Assembly: GCA_038750655.1 (NCBI GenBank)
Contig: JBCDGZ010000105.1
Coordinates: 1-28,879, forward strand
Source of the DNA: JBCDGZ01 sp038750655
GTDB lineage: Bacteria > Bacteroidota > Bacteroidia > Chitinophagales > Saprospiraceae
Direction of reading: 5' to 3'
Length of the DNA stretch: 28,879 bases
The position numbers were made by a program, and so were the translations under genes. Within the stretch, counting starts at the first letter, position 1. Each line of letters begins with the position of its first letter. The notes under the pieces were generated by a model. The model had not been told where the DNA came from, searched no databases, and worked only from the letters and a program-made list of their open reading frames with translations. Shown piece after piece: positions 25,023 through 28,879 of this stretch.

Positions 25023-25652
25023 TCAAAGGACGCGAATCAGCTGGAATATTCCAAATAATAACATAATGATGCCTATAAACTGATTGGTGAAATGCGCAAT
25101 GCGTTGCACTTTGGAGACAATGGCCAAACTCAATCGAGCGTACAACCACAGGAGGACAAAAGTGCCGAGCATAACGCCCGTCGCAAAAATTAACAGGCTG
25201 CTATTGGTCATTAACCAGCCTTCGGCGCGGAGGTAGCTGCCGTAGAAAATCCAATAGGGGATGGCCAGTACATTGAGGGCGCTGATAAAGAGGCCCTTCG
25301 AGAATTGAGGCAGCTTGGCAGCTTTCTCGGGCGTCTCCGGTGATTGTTGCTGCGGCTTTTCTTTGCGAGTCAGGTAGTAGAGGCCCAGCCCCAGGAGGAT
25401 GGGGACGGCTATCCATTGGATGAATTGCCCGATGTCGGGGTTGCTGGTAAAAATACTGCTGAACTTGATGGCGACGAGGGCTTGCAGCAGCTCGACTAGG
25501 GAGGCACCCAGGGCGATGATCAGCCCGGCTTTCATACCTTTGCGGATGGTGGTTTCCGCTACCGTCATATTGATCATACCGATTGGGAGAGAGCCGATGA
25601 AGCTGAGGGTGAAGCCCAAGAGGAGGTGTAAAAGATAAGTGCCTACAGACAT
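25023..25652 (-). CDS. LysE family exporter
   Basis: This 209-residue membrane protein has about six helices and the LysE/RhtB opening: LGFTLSFIGSLPIGMINMTV, then the charged loop TTIRKGMKAGLIIALGASLVELLQAL. A hydrophilic central loop (RKEKPQQQSPETPEKAAKL) separates two three-helix halves, also typical. The family exports amino acids, related amines or small peptides from the cytosol. Its start is 3 bases after the ATP-grasp stop, so the ligase product is a reasonable candidate substrate (inference). Confidence 0.83.
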   Translation of the reverse strand: MSVGTYLLHLLLGFTLSFIGSLPIGMINMTVAETTIRKGMKAGLIIALGASLVELLQALVAIKFSSIFTSNPDIGQFIQWIAVPILLGLGLYYLTRKEKPQQQSPETPEKAAKLPQFSKGLFISALNVLAIPYWIFYGSYLRAEGWLMTNSSLLIFATGVMLGTFVLLWLYARLSLAIVSKVQRIAHFTNQFIGIIMLLFGIFQLIRVL

Positions 25653-25655
25653 AGA

Positions 25656-26789
25656 TTAAGCCTTGATCATCTTCACATATTTAAAGTAGGCCCTCAGGCT
25701 GTCTATGGCTTCTTTCATACTCATGCTGCTCACGCCTCTTGCTTTTTGTTGCTGACTGATGCGGTAGATGGCGTCCCAGTGCCGGAAAATATCTTTGTAC
25801 TTATCGCGCAACGGATAACTGGGGTCGTAGATATGGGCTGGCTCACTGGCAATGCCGTTGAATTCCAGGATGGCAAAGTTTCGTCCGGCCTTTAACTCTT
25901 CCATACTCTGTATTTTCATATCAAAACGCCCGTAGTACATGTCCTTCATCTGCTGGCTGATGCCGTCAAATACCCGATGCAATTGCTCATCGATGTGGGC
26001 ATTGCCGTTGAGGAACATCGTACCTCGGCAGTGGTTGCCGATGGGTTCTAGCTCCACCCGTTCGCCCTTGGCGGGCACCCGCTGTAGGGCCGCGCCCATC
26101 TGTGCTTCCAGCCGCTCTAACTGCAGCCGCGCCCGCGCCTTGCGCCGCATGAGTTCCTGTAGGGTAGAGACTCCGTCGCCTTTTACATGCAACATTTCCT
26201 TCACACAAACCGAACTGACCGTCCCCCGCTCCGCCTCCGGCATCCGATAATACATGATGCTGACCTCCATCGGATAATCCACAAAATCCTGCACTAAAAA
26301 CGCGACCTTATTTTGCTCAAAATAAGCCTGCAAATCCGACTCCTTCCGCAGCTTAGCCACCAACAACCCCCGCTCTCCAACATCCGGTTTAGCGATGAGC
26401 GGATACCGCAAGCCCGCTGCCTCTACATTCTGCACCAAGGTCGCAAAGGAAGTGCCTTTGGGCACAAACACCGTCGTAGGAATCAGCTCTTGCGGAATTC
26501 TTCTCAGAATATTAATCTTGGATTCTCCGAAGACCCCTCCGGTTTCGATGACCGGATTAACGGCGCTAAAAAAGAACAACGAACGAGCCCGTGCGGCGTA
26601 GTACAGCCAGAAAAGAACCACCGGAATATTGGTTAACCACATTGGCCAATATTCCCAGTTGAGCAGCTTGATGAAAAAGGGCGAGCCTTTAATTCTTTGC
26701 CAGAGAGGCTGTGGGTTGGATTTCAAATTTTTTCTGAATTGATTGACCTTTGAGTAGGTCTTTGTGCAGAAAATGGTAGTACTGCGCAT
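25656..26789 (-). CDS. ATP-grasp ligase, membrane-associated
   Basis: The 377-residue protein has an ATP-grasp core. The ATP-binding strand is YPLIAKPDVGERGLLVAKL (about 134-152), followed by FLVQDFVDYPMEVSIMYYRM. A metal/ATP site is at FDMKIQSMEEL...FAILEFNGIASEP. Enzymes of this fold couple ATP to formation of a C-N or C-S bond, as in D-Ala-D-Ala ligase or dipeptide ligases. A hydrophobic Trp-rich stretch at about 45-72 suggests attachment to the membrane. With ATG 26789 the reading frame overlaps the NRDE gene by 101 bases; an internal TTG at 26726 would cut the overlap to 38 and remove 21 poorly conserved-looking residues. The exporter gene follows directly. Substrates unknown. Confidence 0.75.
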   Translation of the reverse strand: MRSTTIFCTKTYSKVNQFRKNLKSNPQPLWQRIKGSPFFIKLLNWEYWPMWLTNIPVVLFWLYYAARARSLFFFSAVNPVIETGGVFGESKINILRRIPQELIPTTVFVPKGTSFATLVQNVEAAGLRYPLIAKPDVGERGLLVAKLRKESDLQAYFEQNKVAFLVQDFVDYPMEVSIMYYRMPEAERGTVSSVCVKEMLHVKGDGVSTLQELMRRKARARLQLERLEAQMGAALQRVPAKGERVELEPIGNHCRGTMFLNGNAHIDEQLHRVFDGISQQMKDMYYGRFDMKIQSMEELKAGRNFAILEFNGIASEPAHIYDPSYPLRDKYKDIFRHWDAIYRISQQQKARGVSSMSMKEAIDSLRAYFKYVKMIKA

Positions 26790-27426
26790 CGCGTTCTACA
26801 CTGGTAATGCTGATGGTACGGACGATATTATTACGGTTCATCACAAAATCATTATCGGCATCCCCCGTGCCGCCACTCTGGTGGAACTGTAGAATATTGT
26901 CTACTTCGTAGGGTTCCCGAAGGGCTAGCCATTGTTCGAAGAGTTCGGCGCGCTTTTGCCGAAAGTGAGGCGTGTATAAAGTAGAAGAAGACCAGATGTA
27001 CGGACTCCTACTATCCAAAACTTGGAGATGGCGGTATTGGCCGTCCCAGCGAAATTCGAAAAGTTGATTTTGATCAACTACCACCATTGTGAAAGGCTCA
27101 ATATCATCGAGTAAATAATGGGTGAAGAAATCGTCGATTAGCGGATGATCAAAAACATCGAGCACCACTAGCCCCCGGCTTCGGCGGTAGGGAGGACGGT
27201 GGTCGTGTTTTTTAAAAGCACCATTCAACAAGCACACCAGCCTTTTCTGGTTGGATAAACAAATCCAGCTGCCTCCGGAGTGAGGGTCCTGCGGAAAGAT
27301 CAATTGTTGCCCTCTCATCCTCTCCAGGTGTTTGATCTCAGAAGTGGCGCGAGAGGGCGCTTCATCCCGATTAGAAGTGAGGATGAAACCGCCCGATGCT
27401 TTGGGTAGATAGCTTACTGTGCACAT
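26689..27426 (-). CDS. NRDE (TANGO2-like) family protein
   Basis: This 245-residue protein begins MCTVSYLPK and has the signature TSNRDE at residues 17-22, the mark of the NRDE/TANGO2 family. Cys2 lies directly after the initiator Met, as in N-terminal nucleophile hydrolases such as the acyl-CoA:6-APA acyltransferase group, to which the fold is thought to be related. A later GGSWICLSNQKRLVCLLNG segment fits family strands. Human TANGO2 affects lipid and CoA metabolism and heme handling; bacterial roles are poorly known. Its start overlaps the DinB-like gene by 13 bases and its end overlaps the ATP-grasp gene. Confidence 0.82.
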   Translation of the reverse strand: MCTVSYLPKASGGFILTSNRDEAPSRATSEIKHLERMRGQQLIFPQDPHSGGSWICLSNQKRLVCLLNGAFKKHDHRPPYRRSRGLVVLDVFDHPLIDDFFTHYLLDDIEPFTMVVVDQNQLFEFRWDGQYRHLQVLDSRSPYIWSSSTLYTPHFRQKRAELFEQWLALREPYEVDNILQFHQSGGTGDADNDFVMNRNNIVRTISITSVERDAQYYHFLHKDLLKGQSIQKKFEIQPTASLAKN

Positions 27427-27923
27427 GTGGTTCTGTATTTGACCGTTGAAGGAGCGACCCCAAAATCAGCGGGCAGGGCCAGCTGAGGAGCCACTAATTT
27501 CAAACCGATCTTAATGATGGCCATATGGTGAATAGTGTGTTCAATATTGTACATCAATTCCCGGTCGTAAGAACTATCGATGGCAACGGCCATGTCGCCT
27601 GTGTATTCTGCCACCAGCTTCAACCGCTCACATACCGGCTCCGCCTCCAACTGCTTAATAATTTGATCGATCACTGCCGAGGCATAAGCCGGATTACGTT
27701 CGATCTGCTTATTGCGCTGTCGCTGGTCGTAATTGACCACCACCTCTGGTCGCTGTATATGATCATGTAGGCATTGATAAAACTCAATGAAATGGCGGCT
27801 ATGCTGCCCGATACTAGATTGGGATAATAATTCAACAGGTTTTTGATAAGCAGCTACCGATATAGTGTTCAAATATAGTTGGGCATCTTTAAGCAGTGCT
27901 GCCGCTACTTCAGTGAGTTTCAT
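27414..27923 (-). CDS. DinB-like four-helix metal-binding protein
   Basis: This 169-residue all-helical protein has the DinB/YfiT pattern. A histidine in the second helix (IGQHSRHFIEF, His41/His44) is followed by a late HxxxH pair (IEHTIHHM, His129 and His133), which together would hold a divalent metal. Members include thiol-dependent transferases (bacillithiol or mycothiol) and many uncharacterised proteins. ATG 27923 is chosen; an upstream start at 27995 would add 24 residues with no domain content and would run past the likely promoter at 27950. It is first in the five-gene operon. Substrate unknown. Confidence 0.7.
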   Translation of the reverse strand: MKLTEVAAALLKDAQLYLNTISVAAYQKPVELLSQSSIGQHSRHFIEFYQCLHDHIQRPEVVVNYDQRQRNKQIERNPAYASAVIDQIIKQLEAEPVCERLKLVAEYTGDMAVAIDSSYDRELMYNIEHTIHHMAIIKIGLKLVAPQLALPADFGVAPSTVKYRTTCAQ

Positions 27924-27949
27924 TGCGTAGGCTTTTTGAATAATGCGAG

Positions 27950-27957
27950 CAAAATTA
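27950..27957 (-). promoter_or_regulatory. -7 promoter element for DinB/NRDE/ATP-grasp operon
   Basis: Read on the minus strand the bases are TAATTTTG, an exact TAnnTTTG match, placed 27 bases before the DinB-like start codon. A clear -33 element was not found at 19 bases. The position would give a short leader. Confidence 0.45.
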
Positions 27958-28131
27958 TTAAAAAACAGAACCATTCCCCTGATTCCGTTCTTCAAAAGTC
28001 AAAATTTAGGCGGATTAGTATCGCATTCGGTCAAAAATGAGACTTCCTGTCCGCACTCCAACAGTTTTCTGACCGATAGCCTGCTTTCATCCGCCGCGGT
28101 TGCTTGCAAAATCAATAATTTTCCTACGTTC

Positions 28132-28494
28132 CTATCCTTGAGGCACAAAAATCAAGGAAATAGAATTTACACAATGCCGGGTATTTTTGGCGGTAAACCG
28201 CTCTCCGATAAAGACGTGTCCGAGGTGTCCGTCGCAGTTATTGCAGACAATTTCGGTGCGGCGTCCGTCGGCGTCTGGCACCCGCTTTACGGCGCCAGGA
28301 ATTTCATCATCAAAGCTGGGCCAGCCACAGCGGGAGTCAAACTTATCCTTCGATTCGTATAAGGGGGTATTGCACTGGCGGCAGATGTAGGTGCCCGTCG
28401 CCTTATTGTTGGTGTATTCCCCCGTGAATGGTCGCTCTGTTCCTTTGTGTATGAGGACCCGTTCTTCCTCGGGCGTTAATTTGTTGTAAGCCAT
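28132..28494 (-). CDS. msrB: Peptide-methionine (R)-S-oxide reductase
   Basis: The 120-residue protein is a complete MsrB, which reduces the R-epimer of methionine sulfoxide in proteins. It shows the zinc-binding pairs C38-RQ-C41 and C84-NN-C87, the RCGWPSF block (Cys56, possible resolving cysteine), the GHLGHVF motif, and the catalytic Cys108 in RHCVNS. There is no signal peptide, so it should act in the cytosol. The usual N-terminal start (KLTPEEERVLIHKGTERPFTG, shown here only in part) lies right after the ATG. It appears to be a single-gene unit; the next gene upstream ends with its own hairpin. Confidence 0.95.
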   Translation of the reverse strand: MAYNKLTPEEERVLIHKGTERPFTGEYTNNKATGTYICRQCNTPLYESKDKFDSRCGWPSFDDEIPGAVKRVPDADGRRTEIVCNNCDGHLGHVFIGERFTAKNTRHCVNSISLIFVPQG

Positions 28495-28562
28495 GATTTG
28501 GATTATTTTTAGATTGAAATCTCTTGCTTTTGAGCGTATGAGGTATAAAAATCTAAAGATAA

Positions 28563-28587
28563 GAACCTTTGGGGGAGGGAAAGGTTC
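28563..28587 (-). terminator. Hairpin terminator after the right-edge T9SS gene
   Basis: GAACCTTT (28563-28570) and AAAGGTTC (28580-28587) form an 8-bp perfect stem around a 9-nt loop, 9 bases after the stop of the partial gene on the minus strand. It is followed on that strand by TTATCTTTAGATTTTT, a T-rich tail. Likely an intrinsic terminator. Confidence 0.5.
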
Positions 28588-28596
28588 ATGGAGTGA

Positions 28597-28879
28597 TTAC
28601 CTAATAATAATGACCTTCTCTGTGTGGATCAATACAGCATCTGAGCTTACTATAGCCTGATAGACTCCCCTTGGGAGGTGAGTAACAGGAATAGATTTAC
28701 TATTTCCAGCTCCCCACTCTTGCCTCAATACACTTTTCCCCCACAGATCATACAGCTCAACCATCAAATTGCTAGAAGTAGAATGTCTTTCTAAAAACTC
28801 AATATTGAGTACTTCTTGAGCGGGGTTGGGGTAGAGTTTTACTGGCGGGTTACTGGCGGGTAATGAAATGGGGGAAATA
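28597..28879 (-). CDS. Partial secreted protein: C-terminal T9SS sorting domain
   Basis: Only the last 93 codons are in the window; the gene continues past the right edge. Reading the minus strand from 28878 gives an open frame to TAA at 28597-28599. It contains VKLYPNPAQEVLNIEF, then VELYDLWGKSVLRQEW and LPRGVYQAIV, and ends EKVIIIR. This is the standard type A T9SS C-terminal domain (PNP motif, central GK, GxY strand, short basic end). The protein body, and therefore its function, cannot be seen. Confidence 0.85.
   Translation of the reverse strand, partial: ISPISLPASNPPVKLYPNPAQEVLNIEFLERHSTSSNLMVELYDLWGKSVLRQEWGAGNSKSIPVTHLPRGVYQAIVSSDAVLIHTEKVIIIR

Noticed and set aside
27943..28362. 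139-codon plus-strand open frame across the DinB-like upstream region and msrB
   Set aside because: It is antisense to complete MsrB with all catalytic and zinc residues and has no known domain.

Overview
The window looks like chromosomal DNA of a Bacteroidota, most likely a Saprospiria/Lewinella-like marine or activated-sludge bacterium. The evidence is three proteins with C-terminal type IX secretion (T9SS) sorting domains, several promoter-like octamers of the Bacteroidota form TAnnTTTG, start codons without clear Shine-Dalgarno sequences, and a tightly packed gene layout. No rRNA, tRNA, insertion sequence, phage gene or CRISPR array was seen. The species assignment is inference.

Region 1 (about 1-6150, plus strand) is a lipid block. 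It holds a phasin-like granule protein, a class I-type HMG-CoA reductase with an extra N-terminal domain, a GMC oxidoreductase with the layout of long-chain fatty alcohol oxidases, a small SCP-2 lipid carrier and a wax ester synthase/diacylglycerol acyltransferase (WS/DGAT). Together they suggest making, coating and mobilising wax esters or triacylglycerols, possibly with an isoprenoid component.

Region 2 (6158-13027) holds a T9SS-exported beta-propeller-like protein, a large monoheme lipoprotein of unknown family, a patatin-like phospholipase, a lipase-like alpha/beta hydrolase and a long-chain acyl-CoA ligase. The last three could release and activate fatty acids for the enzymes of region 1.

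Region 3 (13405-16482) is one large secreted multidomain protein with four PPC-like repeats, followed by a strong intrinsic terminator. Region 4 (16582-20988, minus strand) is a gene string: outer-membrane beta-barrel, methyltransferase, cation/proton antiporter, acylphosphatase, and a membrane-anchored pentapeptide-repeat protein with a remarkably regular Gln-Asn heptad stalk.

Region 5 (21138-24283, plus strand) is an operon of a GNAT N-acyltransferase with a degenerate PlsC-like front end, a complete PlsC acyltransferase and an alpha/beta hydrolase lipoprotein. The first two resemble the GlsB/GlsA or OlsB/OlsA pairs that make N-acyl amino acid (glycine or ornithine) lipids. Region 6 (24296-27923, minus strand) is a compact five-gene operon: DinB-like, NRDE/TANGO2-like, membrane-associated ATP-grasp ligase, LysE-type exporter and a polytopic membrane protein. 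Its joint function is unknown. The window ends with msrB and the 3' end of a third T9SS cargo gene that continues beyond the right edge.
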